Shown: one piece after another, positions 45,390 to 54,887 of the stretch
How the letters are laid out: each line of letters opens with the position of its first letter
How positions within the stretch are numbered: position 1 is the first letter of the stretch
NCBI GenBank assembly: GCA_006503475.1
Contig: RSEH01000113.1
Location: forward strand, 62,001-126,000
DNA length: 64,000 nucleotides
Reading direction: 5' to 3'
From: Stentor roeselii
Lineage: Eukaryota; Ciliophora; Heterotrichea; Heterotrichida; Stentoridae
The notes under the pieces: generated by a model
Database searches by the model: none
What the model was told of the DNA's origin: nothing
Seen by the model: only the letters and a program-made list of their open reading frames with translations
Made by a program: the position numbers and the translations under genes

Positions 45390-47306
45390 ATGGAATTCAT
45401 TAGGACTAGTGCTAGCAGATTTGGAAATAGTAAAAACTCTTGTAGAGCTGCTGGTGTTCCTGTTGTTTGTACGGTTGAACCTCGGTTTGACTGTTTTTTG
45501 CCGAGAACCCAGTTCGGTGAAGGTGAAATCGTCAGATGTTTATACTGCAAAGCTTTCATCAGTTTATTCTGTGAAGTCATCTCAAATGAGTTCAAATGGC
45601 GATGTGCTTTATGTTTAAGGTTCAACTCGATATCCCCTGGGTATTCTCGACTATTAAATTCCCAAAGAAACGAACTCGAACATTCTAACTACGAAATTTA
45701 TGCTGATGAAAATTATATGAAAAAAACTCCTGCTTCTCCTAATTTCTTGTTTTTAGTCGATGTTTCTGATGGGTTTGAAAGCTTGAATAGTGATACTTTG
45801 GAAATTATTTCCCAGGGGATTTTAAATGTTATTGAAAACTCCAGCTTTTGTGAAAGGACTCAGGTTTGCTTTTTGCTGTTTGATGAAAATTTGCATTTTG
45901 TGGACTTGAAACAAGGTGGAAGAATTATTTCTGTACCGGCTGGAGAGGTTTGGATTCCTTTGACTGGACTTTTGGCTAATCTGCAGGAATGCTTGAAGAA
46001 TGTTTTAATTGTTTTAGAAGCACTTCCTAAGTTTAGAGGAAGTCAGAGCTGTTCATTGAGACCAGCTTTGGAAGCAGCCTCTGAATTACTCCTCGAAAGT
46101 GGTGGTAAAGTATTTCTCTTTCTATTCAACCATTACCTAGAAGCAGGTCATCCACGAGAGCTGTCACTACAACCAACAAGCGACTATTTCCATTCTCTAT
46201 CAGAAGTATACCTAAAACTCAACATAAGCCTCGACATTTTCACATCATCCCTAGCCTATTCAGGTCTAGTAAACCTTAGCAATCTCTCATCAAAGACAGG
46301 AGGCGAGGTTTATTTCTACAAAGAACTAATCACATCTCAACTATTATCAGATATATCCCAATCCATATCAAAGCCAAGAGTATTTGAAGTATTAGCAAAG
46401 TTAAGAACAAGTACAGACTGGCGAGTTTCTTCAATTTTCGGGAACTTCTCATTAAAAAACGACGTTTTAGTCATTCCTGACCTGACCGACCAGTCCTTTA
46501 CATACGAACTTTCCCTTGTAAATGAAATTGCATCAAGTCAGTTCATTTTCTTGCAATTTTCAATGATTTTCACTTCTTTTGACGGCATCAGGCTGATCCG
46601 AGTGCTGAACTTAAAACTCCCTCTTACAAATTCACATCAAATCATACTTGAAAGCCTGAATCAAGACGTTTTAATCAACTTTTTCCTAAAGCAAGGCGCT
46701 TCTCTCATGTACAAGCGAGATTCCCTCATCGCCGGGCAGAAATACCTGAAAATTCGACATTCCGAAATAAAAAAAGCTTTTTCATTAATTTCCGGTGAAT
46801 CTTCTAAATCTTTTCAAGACTTTTCAAGGAAAATGGCAGGACTTAAACGACATGAATTATTTAAAAACACGATATTTCCTTGTAATGTTTAAAAAGACGG
46901 GATAGAACTCGATTTTTTCCACTTTTTAAGACTAAAAGCTTCAAGTCTTTCAATTTTTTTCACTGATGTCTGGCTTTGTCCCCATCTTTTTCGTGTGGAA
47001 GGCGAGGACCTCATTTCACTGAATCTCGAAAAGCAAGAGTTAAAATCAGAAAGTCTTCACCTTCTCGATGACGGCCTCGAAATCCTTGTCCGGGCAGGTA
47101 AGATCTAATCATGTCTTGGAAGGTTTTCAGCTTTGAACGACTCAGAAGTTTTAGAAATCGCTTCAGAAGGGATCAGAAAAATTATCAGGTCTGGAGGAAT
47201 AACGCAAAAAGTGATAGTTTTAAGAGAAAATACAGGATTGGATAGATTGTAAGTCGTGATTAGACTTTTTCAACATAGAATGAAGATGGAGGGTTGGAAT
47301 GATTAG
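45390..47306 (+). CDS. SEC24: SEC24 COPII coat subunit
   Basis: Four exons with canonical 15-nt introns at 46882-46896 and 47249-47263 and a less certain one at 47098. If all three are 15 nt, the product is 623 residues. Zinc finger IVRCLYCKAFIS...WRCALCLRFN (about 48-80), trunk domain with FLFLVDVSDGFESLNSDTLE and LEALPKFRGSQSCSLRPALE, beta and helical parts, then a gelsolin-like end SLHLLDDGLEILVRAG and VIVLRENTGLDRLLFQ. SEC24 selects cargo on COPII vesicles leaving the ER. The usual long Pro/Gln N-terminal extension is missing. The stop is 6 nt before the next gene's ATG. Confidence 0.88.
46882..46896 (+). other. 15-nt intron (SEC24, first)
   Basis: GTAATGTTTAAAAAG, phase 1, ending AAG. 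It joins IFP to YGIELDFFHFL and keeps the SEC24 C-terminal frame. Confidence 0.88.
47098..47112 (+). other. Candidate non-canonical 15-nt intron (SEC24, second)
   Basis: The frame is closed by TAA just after LVRAG and resumes at ALNDSEVLEIA. Removing 15 nt from GTAAG restores the frame (RAGLGRFSALND), but the interval ends CAT rather than AG. A GT-AG alternative of 33 nt (47098-47130) also restores it (RAALND). Confidence 0.5.
47249..47263 (+). other. 15-nt intron (SEC24, third)
   Basis: GTAAGTCGTGATTAG, phase 2. It joins TGLDRL to LFQHRMKMEGWND and the stop at 47304-47306. Confidence 0.82.
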
Positions 47307-47312
47307 AATTTA

Positions 47313-48044
47313 ATGTCGGCTTTTAAAGTATTTCACAAAGGGTCTTACTATCGCTTGTCTGCTCAGCCTGTTTCTTTTAAACATCTGGGAAAGGTTCTGC
47401 AGAAAATCACTGACGGGGAAAGTGCTTTGGGTTACTTTTTTGATGATTTTAATGTGCCTAGGGAAATGAAGAATGAAGAAGATTTCAAAGAATTTATTAG
47501 TGAAAGGACTGATGAAAAAGTAGTTTATACTGAAATGCCTACTCGTGAACTTGCTGATTATATCGACTTAAAGAAAAGCATTTTAATTAACCCTGGACAA
47601 GCTCTCACAGAACTGATCAGACAAGAAATATTAAAACAATCTCAGGTCCTACCATCAGGTCCTGTTCACAAAGGGTCAGTATGTTCTAACTGTTCAGAAA
47701 GTCCAATAGTCGGAATCAAATACACTTGCCAATCATGCAAAATCGATTTCTGTGAAAAATGCGAAGAAATAAGCCAAGTCCATTCTCACCCTCTTTTAAA
47801 ATTCCGAAGTGAAAATCAATCCAAAAGTCCATCTTCCCAAATCCAATTAAACCCATTTCCTCCCCCAAAAAATCCTAACCCAAAGCCTTCTCTTCAAGAA
47901 AAGCAATTCGGAGCCAAGAAGTTCGAAGCAGCGAAGACTTTAAAAGACCTTGGTTTCCAAGATGACCGTGTGAATCTAGAAGCTTTAGAATGTAATGACT
48001 ACGAGATAGAAGCAGCAATAGACTACATTTTAATGCGTCAATAA
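47313..48044 (+). CDS. Compact NBR1/p62-like autophagy receptor (PB1-ZZ-UBA)
   Basis: 243 residues. Residues 1-75 look like a PB1 domain (FKVFHKGSYYRLS, then acidic YFFDDFNVPREMKNEEDFKE). Residues about 118-163 are a ZZ zinc finger: HKGSVCSNCSESPIVGIKYT, CQSCKIDFCEKC, HSHPLLKF. Residues about 205-243 are a UBA domain: AAKTLKDLGFQDDRVNLEAL, YEIEAAIDYIL. This order is that of NBR1 and SQSTM1/p62, which bind ubiquitinated cargo and Atg8. The NBR1 FW domain is absent, and no clear LIR motif is visible, so the Atg8 link is inferred. Half the size of animal p62. Its stop is 9 nt from that of the convergent CorA gene. Confidence 0.8.
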   Translation: MSAFKVFHKGSYYRLSAQPVSFKHLGKVLQKITDGESALGYFFDDFNVPREMKNEEDFKEFISERTDEKVVYTEMPTRELADYIDLKKSILINPGQALTELIRQEILKQSQVLPSGPVHKGSVCSNCSESPIVGIKYTCQSCKIDFCEKCEEISQVHSHPLLKFRSENQSKSPSSQIQLNPFPPPKNPNPKPSLQEKQFGAKKFEAAKTLKDLGFQDDRVNLEALECNDYEIEAAIDYILMRQ

Positions 48045-48053
48045 TAAATTACA

Positions 48054-49256
48054 TTAAATCCAGCCATTTTTCTTTAGATAGACGACCCCGACGATGAAAT
48101 AAAAGACAAGTACTGAAAACATGCAGTAAAAAGTATCAAGTCTGACTTCGTCGCCAATGGGAAGCTTGAAGTTAGTCCCCCAGAGTCCAGTCATTAAAGC
48201 AGGAGGAAGGAATAAAGCTGTGAGTCCCGAGTAAAACTTTGCTAAATTCCCTGAACTAAACTGTGAAGTAGTCAATTTATCATCACAGCAGGTCCTGTAA
48301 AGTACTTTCGCTTGTTTTAACAGTTGTTTTCCTGTGAAGTTTAACTGGTTCATCTTACCAATGCGACCTTTTAAACAACGAATGTAAATTCTAAGTTGTT
48401 TCTTGCTTTTCGCTAAAACTTTTAAAGATTTCATGATTTCTAGCTTTGGCTTTATAAGTTGGGAAAAGTAAATTAAGGACTTTTCTGAGACACTTACTCG
48501 TACCAGGTACTCGACACGTTCTTTGTAAGAGATTTCAGTTGAATAACACATGCAGGTCTGGCATTCGATCAACAGCGCGAAGAGGATTTTTTCGTATCGG
48601 GAAATCATTGATTCTAGGATCTTGTGAAGGTAAATCTCGATAAAAGAACCGTCTTCTAAAGATATGCTTTTTGATGAACGTACTTCTTGGGTTTCAAGGT
48701 CTCGGTTACCTGTTATCAGGTATAGACCTTCGTCTGGGTCGATGAATTGAGGGAAGTTTGAAAAGTTTAAATCGTTTTTGAATAGGTTTTCAATGAAATA
48801 AGCTTTTTCGAAGGTTATTACGATCATGAAGTCGGGGTAGACTAACATTTTCACTTGGATTGGGTTTTCGATGTCTTCGTTTATGGAACAGTCTGAGATT
48901 GAGATGAAGAAACAGTTTTCGAAGTACATGACATAGTCTTTTTCTTTAAAACTCCACTCACAGCACTCAGTTTGAATCAAAGGGTTGAATTTGTAAACTT
49001 GAAAAAGTTGTTCAATAGTTTCTTTCTTGTCTACTTTTAGATAAAGGATGCAGGGCTTTCTTGAAAAAATAGTCGAGGTTGTCAGAATTTCAGTCAATGT
49101 CAATGATCGACATGTTTTGCACGCAAGGTCAAAAAGGATGAATATCGCAGAAGAATCAGTAGGAAATGTTTCGATTTTTTGTGTTTCATCTGTAAGTTTA
49201 TTAACCGCATTTGCCACATCTGTAATAGTAACACTTTTAGAGCGAAGTTCTTTCAT
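48054..49256 (-). CDS. CorA-family divalent metal transporter with GTN motif
   Basis: 400 residues. The C-terminus has the CorA arrangement of two helices: LYSGLTALFLPPALMTGLWG-type pore helix (FYSGLTALFLPPALMTGLWG), then TN, and YCMFSVLVFYFIVGVVYL with a basic KKNGWI end. The ion-selectivity signature GMN is GTN here (360-362). The long N-terminal cytosolic part has the alpha/beta funnel layout, with YHKILESMISRYEK-type helices. CorA/MRS2/ALR proteins import Mg; GIN variants (ZntB) move Zn. GTN may shift selectivity. Plasma-membrane or mitochondrial location cannot be decided; no targeting peptide is obvious. Confidence 0.82.
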   Translation of the reverse strand: MKELRSKSVTITDVANAVNKLTDETQKIETFPTDSSAIFILFDLACKTCRSLTLTEILTTSTIFSRKPCILYLKVDKKETIEQLFQVYKFNPLIQTECCEWSFKEKDYVMYFENCFFISISDCSINEDIENPIQVKMLVYPDFMIVITFEKAYFIENLFKNDLNFSNFPQFIDPDEGLYLITGNRDLETQEVRSSKSISLEDGSFIEIYLHKILESMISRYEKILFALLIECQTCMCYSTEISYKERVEYLVRVSVSEKSLIYFSQLIKPKLEIMKSLKVLAKSKKQLRIYIRCLKGRIGKMNQLNFTGKQLLKQAKVLYRTCCDDKLTTSQFSSGNLAKFYSGLTALFLPPALMTGLWGTNFKLPIGDEVRLDTFYCMFSVLVFYFIVGVVYLKKNGWI

Positions 49257-50367
49257 TTAGTGTAATAATCTAAATAAATATAACTATTTACTTATATCTT
49301 TACAACTTCCATAATATGACCAATATTTTATTGAACCATAAAATACTGAGTATTTAAACAAAATGATGTTTCTTGGTAAAATTTAAATAAATCTAAGATT
49401 TACATTTAGATTTTTTTTTAAATTTGTTTATGAGACTTCTGAATTTCTATTCAAAGATGTAGAGATCAATATGATTAACTAAGGCTTAATTATTATTTAG
49501 AAAACTTTAAGTTCCTTGATATAAGTTTCTATATTAATAAGGTCAAGTATATGATAAAGAAAAAGTTCACTCAAAGAATTATAGTTAATCCTAAGTCTAT
49601 TTTTAAATTTATTAATCATCGTCTAATCGAAACGCACTCATGGCTTTTCTATCTAGAAAAAAAACTTCTAAAGTTTTGATTCACTTCTTGTTTAAAAAAT
49701 TATTTTAGTAGTCGATATTCAAAACAACATCATTATTTATCAATAATTTATCTGTGTTTCTATTAAATCTTTCAAAAGGTTACCTGGATTAGTTGATCAT
49801 ATAAATTTGTTGAAATATTGAAGAAAACTACAGAAATTTTAAAAAATTTAGCACTTCAATCATTTCTTCTGAAAGAACTAGAAATTCTGAAATATTTTAT
49901 AAGTCTATTGTGCAGGAGGCTTAAAAGCACACTTTTGAATCATGAAAATCTGAAATTTTTCAATAGTTTATACCTTTGAAACCATGAGAGTACTTGAATT
50001 TCTTATCATTTTGAATCAAAACTACCTAGAAATCAATATTTGTGACTTAATTTATCTTGACTCACATAAAATCTGAGTTTGTCTTTTAAACAGAGAGAAT
50101 ATATTTACTAGTTAAAAAAGTGATGAGAGAATAATCGAAGGATTAAGGTTCTGATTTTCTTTTTTAAATACTGGTTTGTGCAAACCTAATCTCATAAATT
50201 GCTTCATTTCATCAAATAAAAAATCATTAGAAACCACATCCTATCTAAAGAAAATCAAATTCAAAAACAATCCCTTTCGACTATCCATGAATTCCTAAGC
50301 AATCATCAATGCCAGCTCTTCTTCAAGTAAATAATTCAAATGACTGAAATACTCTTATAATTCATAA
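49257..50367. other. AT-rich intergenic region
   Basis: 1.1 kb between divergent genes, the longest gap in the window with no recognised content. No frame of note, repeat array, tRNA-like or snRNA-like fold was seen. The last 150 bases become C/A rich before the start at 50368, which lies in TTCATAAATGG. Confidence 0.6.
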
Positions 50368-51525
50368 ATGGTCTCACTTTTGTTCTCAACCAGTCTGAAC
50401 TCCTTTAAAGAAATCCAAAAGTCCTTATCTCTAAAGCACAAAGAACTCTTCAACATCATCAAAGGAATCGATTCCAGAGCAGTTTCAGTAAAAGCCACTC
50501 AGGACTCAAGTAAAAAGTTCCCAGCAGACAACAACACGATAGACCAGCTATTAAAACTATCAGGTCAGATGCAAGAACTTAACCAGAAGTCCTTTCAAAA
50601 CATTCAAATTTTACAAGAAAAATTCAAGAAACTAGAAACTTTGAAACTTCTGATCAAACCAGTTAAACTTCAGCTGGTTCAGACGGAAAAGACTGTCTTA
50701 AAAGAGCTGAAATTGTTTGAAAATATGATAAAAGATACGATTTCGACTTTTAAACCGAAAAAATCGCAAAGTTTTGAATTTCTTGATATTCGGACTAGAT
50801 TGGTTTCGGTACTTAAAGGACTTGTGCATGAAGATACTGTTAAGGTCTTTGCGTCGGGTCTTAAACCAAATTATCCTGTTCATTTGATGAAGGATTTTTA
50901 TTTGGATTTACTGACGGAAGAACCGGAAATTGAGATTAATTGTGAAAGCGAGAATAAAAAAATTATTCATCATCTTAGGTTTCTGATTAAAAGTATTGAA
51001 AATATCACTGAACCGCTTTTAAAACTTTTAAGAGAGGTTTCTTTGAAGTGTTCTCCTTCTCAAGAGAAAAATGAAGAACTACCGTATTTTATGAGTGTCA
51101 CCCCATCTGAGTTAAAAGTCCTAAAACTAAAAATAAACCGTTTACATAACCGCGGAAGCCTAACCGATGAAGAAGCTCGAAACATGTTAGGAAAAATCAG
51201 CATCATTCCAGTTTCCCCAAACAACCAAGAAACCGACCTAATCTTCAAAAACCCATTCGAGAACTCAATCGACGAATTCGACGAAGGAGAGCCAGTAACT
51301 GCGACATACGAAAAGCAAACCAACGCTCTCGGCAAGTCTTTTTCTAAAGATCTAGGCAAAAGACTGAAATCAACTAAAAAGCTCAGCAAACGAAATAGCA
51401 CCCCAGGTAAAAAAATTGTGAGAAATACCAGCTTGCCCAAAGCAATGATTCTTGGAAAAGCGAATTTTAAGGAAAAATCGAAACAAGTTAAGATCAAGTC
51501 GAAGTCTCCGCATTCGTTTTTGTAG
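50368..51525 (+). CDS. Hypothetical helical protein
   Basis: 385 residues. Not recognised. About 1-235 is mostly helical with heptad-like segments (IDQLLKLSGQMQELNQKSFQ, then LQEKFKKLETLKLL). A SVTPSELKVLKLKINRLHNR block follows near 245. The last 90 residues are Lys/Ser-rich and disordered. No signal peptide or membrane span. Synonymous codons turn A/C-rich between about 51100 and 51350. Confidence 0.65.
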   Translation: MVSLLFSTSLNSFKEIQKSLSLKHKELFNIIKGIDSRAVSVKATQDSSKKFPADNNTIDQLLKLSGQMQELNQKSFQNIQILQEKFKKLETLKLLIKPVKLQLVQTEKTVLKELKLFENMIKDTISTFKPKKSQSFEFLDIRTRLVSVLKGLVHEDTVKVFASGLKPNYPVHLMKDFYLDLLTEEPEIEINCESENKKIIHHLRFLIKSIENITEPLLKLLREVSLKCSPSQEKNEELPYFMSVTPSELKVLKLKINRLHNRGSLTDEEARNMLGKISIIPVSPNNQETDLIFKNPFENSIDEFDEGEPVTATYEKQTNALGKSFSKDLGKRLKSTKKLSKRNSTPGKKIVRNTSLPKAMILGKANFKEKSKQVKIKSKSPHSFL

Positions 51526-51772
51526 AAATATGTAATCAAAGTCTAATTTAGATTATTTTAGTTGTGTTGAGGTGGAAAGAGGGTAGGATTAATGATTAAT
51601 ATTTAAAGTTTCAGTTGAGAAGAAGGATTATTTAGAAAGGATTATTTTTGGAGGATGTTGTTGAAAGATTTAGCGTTTTGGGAAGATTTTTTAAAGGAAA
51701 AATTTGATGAAGTGATTTTTTGATGTTTTTAGAAGATTTTTAATTAATAGATTTTTTCTGACAATAATAGAT

Positions 51773-52327
51773 ATGGGAGGGATACTTTCAAGATTTTTCT
51801 GGAGATTTCAAAGACATAGTTGTAATGCTAATTTGAGGATACCTATGCTGGGACTAGATGCTGCTGGGAAAACGACTTTACTTTATCGTCTTAAAATGGG
51901 GGAGACAGTGACAACAATTCCTACAATCGGTTTCAACGTAGAATCCCTGCAAATAAAAAACCTTCATCTAACCATCTGGGACGTAGGAGGGCAAGAAAAA
52001 ATCCGTCCTTTATGGAAGTTTTACCTCGACAACATCCAAGGGCTGATCTTCGTGCTAGACTCTTCAGACACATCCCGTCTAACCGAGGTAAAAGAAGAGT
52101 TAAATTCAATCCTATCAATGGACTCATTAAAAAACGTTCCCCTTCTAATCCTCTGCAACAAGCAAGACATTCCACACGCGCTTCCATCATCAGAAATTGC
52201 GAAAATCCTTCAAATCAACTCAAAACGAAACAAATGGACAACAAAAGACTGTTGCGGTCTTTCAGGTTCAGGTCTTTCAGAAGCTTTTGACTGGTTAGCC
52301 GAAGAAATATCAAAGCGAAAATCATGA
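51773..52327 (+). CDS. ARF-family GTPase
   Basis: 184 residues. MGGILSRFF gives an N-myristoylatable Gly2 and amphipathic helix. GLDAAGKTTLLYRL P-loop, TIPTIGFNVE switch I, WDVGGQEKIRPLW switch II and NKQD are all intact, as in ARF1-6 class GTPases that recruit coats and activate lipid enzymes at Golgi and plasma membranes. An insert RFQRHSCNANLRI before the P-loop lengthens the N-terminal region by a few residues compared with ARF1. The stop is TGA. Converges with the 52352 gene (24 nt). Confidence 0.93.
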   Translation: MGGILSRFFWRFQRHSCNANLRIPMLGLDAAGKTTLLYRLKMGETVTTIPTIGFNVESLQIKNLHLTIWDVGGQEKIRPLWKFYLDNIQGLIFVLDSSDTSRLTEVKEELNSILSMDSLKNVPLLILCNKQDIPHALPSSEIAKILQINSKRNKWTTKDCCGLSGSGLSEAFDWLAEEISKRKS

Positions 52328-52351
52328 TTTGTACTTTATTAATTAATCTTA

Positions 52352-54196
52352 TTACAAGTCCTTATAAAAACTCTTTTCCATTAATTTGTCCTTCGCCGCG
52401 ACTCGAGGTAAAGAAATCGCTTTTCCATCAGGAAGACTTTTAAGCCAAGCCGAGTCGATTTTTCTTGGAGACTCTTTCTGGCAAAAACGACTTTTCAATG
52501 AAGTTTCAGGAGTTTCGCAGTGTCTGCGACCTGTTCGAGCTGCTCTTTCTGAATAACGATTCGCGTATTCGATCACTTCAGGGTTTTCACTGAGACTTCT
52601 ACTTGCAGCTTTAAATGAGTATTCCTCGACTATCGCCCTGAAGAGCTCTTGATGTCTTCTAACTTCTTCATATAAAACTAAGTTTTCTCGCTTTTGGTCT
52701 GATATCAGGTCAACTAATGGAGAGTTCAAGTTTTTCACTTTTAATGAAAAATCTGAGAAATTTGATTCTGTTGTTTTTATGTTTCTTTCTACTGAATTTG
52801 CTAGATTTTCAAGGTCTTTCGCTACTTTTGATTTAAAATCGTCGAAAGTCTTTAAGTTGATGATGATTTCGTTGATTTTTTCTTTGTAGAACTTTTTGAA
52901 AAGATGTGTTTCTGAAGAAATTTTTTCTAGGTCGGTCTCGAGGATTATCAGTCTTTTAAACTTTTCTTCGATTTTCTTGTCGATTGATTCAAGGTCTTTA
53001 CGGGAAAGTTTTGAAGGAGAAGTTTCTTTTGGCTTTGATTTTTTGTCAAGACCATTACGGCGAAGAGCTCGGATGAAGGAAGTTTCCATCGTTTGGAGGG
53101 TGTTGTGCATGTTTTTTATGTTGTTTTCTAGCTCGTCGATGTAGGATTTACTGCTGTTTAAGTTGTTTTCGACGATTTTTGTGTAGCTTTTTGAGTCTTC
53201 TAAATCGGTTCGGGTTGTTTCGAGTTCTTTTTGAAGGGAGATTAGTTTACGGTTTATTTGCTTTAAACCTCCTGCTCCTAGAGTGCGACTGGCAGCGATA
53301 CTTGACTCTTTACTCCCCCTCCTCTGCATAGTTTTCGAGTCTCCCCCAATAGAGCTTCCTCTAGCCCGTGACTGTCTCGAGACAGGTTTTTCAAATTCTC
53401 TAATTTTCGGACTTTCAGTTTTTTTATCCTCAACAAAATGATCCAAATTATTCGTCTCGACCCTGAGCGAGACATCACTTTTAGCAACCACAGAAGTTTC
53501 AAGGTCCGGACTGGTACTTTGTTCAACTTCCGCTTCATTCGATGCAGTTTCTTCCCTCTTCGCAACGACATCAATATCCTCCATCATATTATCCATTTCC
53601 TCCTGACTATCATACTCATCATCTTGCATAGCATCATCTTCCATAAACAATTCTTCAAGTTTCTGCTCCATCACTACAAGTTTATTCTTCATTTGAGCGA
53701 AGTCTTCATTATTCACCTCAAGTGACTTTGACTCACTTGCTTTGCTGGCAAGTTCAAGTTTCATCTTCGTCTTGAAACCTTCAAAGTCAGAATAAATGTG
53801 TTTGTCAACTCTGGACTGAAGAAGAGAGACTTGTTGAGAAATCGAGGAAAATTGACTCCAGCCTACTTTTGTTTGAAGAAGATGGTCAAAAGTCTCATTT
53901 GATACTTTTTGGTCGAGTTGGTTGCAGAAGATTTGAGAAAAATCGTTGAACTTTTGACTTAGAAGTTTTTCTATTGTTGATAGAAAGTCCTCGAGTTTTA
54001 AGGAGAGGAAGGAAGAGGTTATGAATGATGAACATGAAATGCGTAAGTGATTTAGGTCTTGCTCGTATTTTTCTAGCTGGTGCTCGATTTTCTCTGACTT
54101 TTGAAATGCGGTTTTTACCATTTCGAGTTGGTTTACAGCGTCTGCTATTGAGATCTTTGATGATGTGATTTTAGAGATTTCGTTGGATAACTCCAT
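52352..54196 (-). CDS. Coiled-coil protein
   Basis: 614 residues. Coiled coils at about 15-190 and 325-520, separated by an acidic, Met/Asp/Glu-rich linker (DDAMQDDEYDSQEEMDNMM) and a Ser/Arg/Gly-rich stretch (RQSRARGSSIGGDSKTMQRR). The C-terminus (520-614) is Arg-rich with SERAARTGRRHCETPE. No motor, EF-hand or membrane segment is seen. Long coiled-coil proteins of this kind abound among ciliate basal-body and cortical fibre proteins; that is only a general expectation. Confidence 0.7.
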   Translation of the reverse strand: MELSNEISKITSSKISIADAVNQLEMVKTAFQKSEKIEHQLEKYEQDLNHLRISCSSFITSSFLSLKLEDFLSTIEKLLSQKFNDFSQIFCNQLDQKVSNETFDHLLQTKVGWSQFSSISQQVSLLQSRVDKHIYSDFEGFKTKMKLELASKASESKSLEVNNEDFAQMKNKLVVMEQKLEELFMEDDAMQDDEYDSQEEMDNMMEDIDVVAKREETASNEAEVEQSTSPDLETSVVAKSDVSLRVETNNLDHFVEDKKTESPKIREFEKPVSRQSRARGSSIGGDSKTMQRRGSKESSIAASRTLGAGGLKQINRKLISLQKELETTRTDLEDSKSYTKIVENNLNSSKSYIDELENNIKNMHNTLQTMETSFIRALRRNGLDKKSKPKETSPSKLSRKDLESIDKKIEEKFKRLIILETDLEKISSETHLFKKFYKEKINEIIINLKTFDDFKSKVAKDLENLANSVERNIKTTESNFSDFSLKVKNLNSPLVDLISDQKRENLVLYEEVRRHQELFRAIVEEYSFKAASRSLSENPEVIEYANRYSERAARTGRRHCETPETSLKSRFCQKESPRKIDSAWLKSLPDGKAISLPRVAAKDKLMEKSFYKDL

Positions 54197-54618
54197 GATT
54201 TTATTTGGTGGGTTTTTTTTTGGTGTTTTGAAAGAGTTGGATTGGGGTTTAGGTTTAGTGATTTTTGAAGGAGTATCGGGTGTTTAGAGATGGTTGAAGA
54301 TAATTTGGTTATTGAATTTGAAACTGTTTAGTTTAGATTTGTTATTTAGAATAATAAATCGGCTTTTTTAGAGGAAATAATTAAATTTTGGATTAAACTT
54401 TATTAATCACTTCAACCTTGTCATTTATTCAATTGAAGTATAGATCCATAAAAGTAACAGGAAATATTCTCTAAAAAATATCAAGCCTTTCTCTAATAAC
54501 AACACAATCAACTCTACAACAATAACTAAAAAATAACACCAATCAACAAACGACCAAATAATCAAAAAATAACAAATCTTCAAAAAAGAAGACAAATTTT
54601 AAATAAAAGTTTTGTCAG
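54197..54618. promoter_or_regulatory. Leader of the coiled-coil gene and intergenic DNA
   Basis: The first 130 bases are G/T rich on the + strand (C/A rich on the gene's strand) and include the complement of AAACCCCAATCCAA at 54237-54250. From about 54400 the + strand becomes A/C rich. Nothing else was recognised before the hairpin at 54619. Confidence 0.45.
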
Positions 54619-54636
54619 GTGCTGCATTTGCAGCAC
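54619..54636 (-). terminator. Perfect 7-bp hairpin downstream of U2
   Basis: The minus strand reads GTGCTGC-AAAT-GCAGCAC, followed by CTGACAAAACTTTTATTT. A run of seven T lies just before it on the same strand (complement of 54643-54649). The stem is far more GC-rich than its surroundings. It may help end the U2 transcript or be part of another small RNA. Confidence 0.45.
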
Positions 54637-54662
54637 TTAACCAAAAAAACTCAATAAATGTA

Positions 54663-54673
54663 GCGGAATCCGC
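54663..54673 (-). other. Short GC inverted repeat 3' of U2
   Basis: The minus strand reads GCGG-ATT-CCGC, starting about 24 nt after the probable U2 3' end. A possible 3'-end processing element. Confidence 0.4.
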
Positions 54674-54696
54674 AAAATTCTGTTAATTAAGAAGGG

Positions 54697-54887
54697 AAGG
54701 GTGAGCCACCTCTTGAGGTTAGTGCAATACAAGGGCGACTCATTGCAAGGTTCTCAGCCAGCCGAGAATCTCTCGCTCCCATCAAGAAATTAATGTGAAA
54801 TACGCCACTCAGTAGAGTGGATACCAGTTTTCACACTGATAAGAACAGATACTACACTTGATCTTAGCCAAAAAGCCGAGAAGGTAT
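54697..54887 (-). ncRNA. U2: U2 spliceosomal snRNA
   Basis: The minus strand begins ATACCTTCTCGGCTTTTTGG and continues CTAAGATCAAGTGTAGTATC and TGTTCTTATCAG, nearly identical to the 5' domain of all U2 RNAs, including the GUAGUA branch-site recognition element. Next come a stem-loop CCACTC-TACT-GAGTGG (IIb), an Sm-like site AATTTCTTG, stem-loop III TTCTCGGCTGGCTGAGAA, and stem-loop IV ending in TTGTATTGCACTAACCTC and GGTGGCTCACCC. Length is about 191 nt. The 5' end is placed by alignment to U2; the 3' end after CACCC is approximate. U2 selects intron branch points; here it must work on 15-nt introns. Confidence 0.96.

Noticed and set aside
49257-50367. Possible RNA gene in the longest empty gap
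   Set aside because: No GC-rich stem, tRNA box or snRNA motif could be found by eye.
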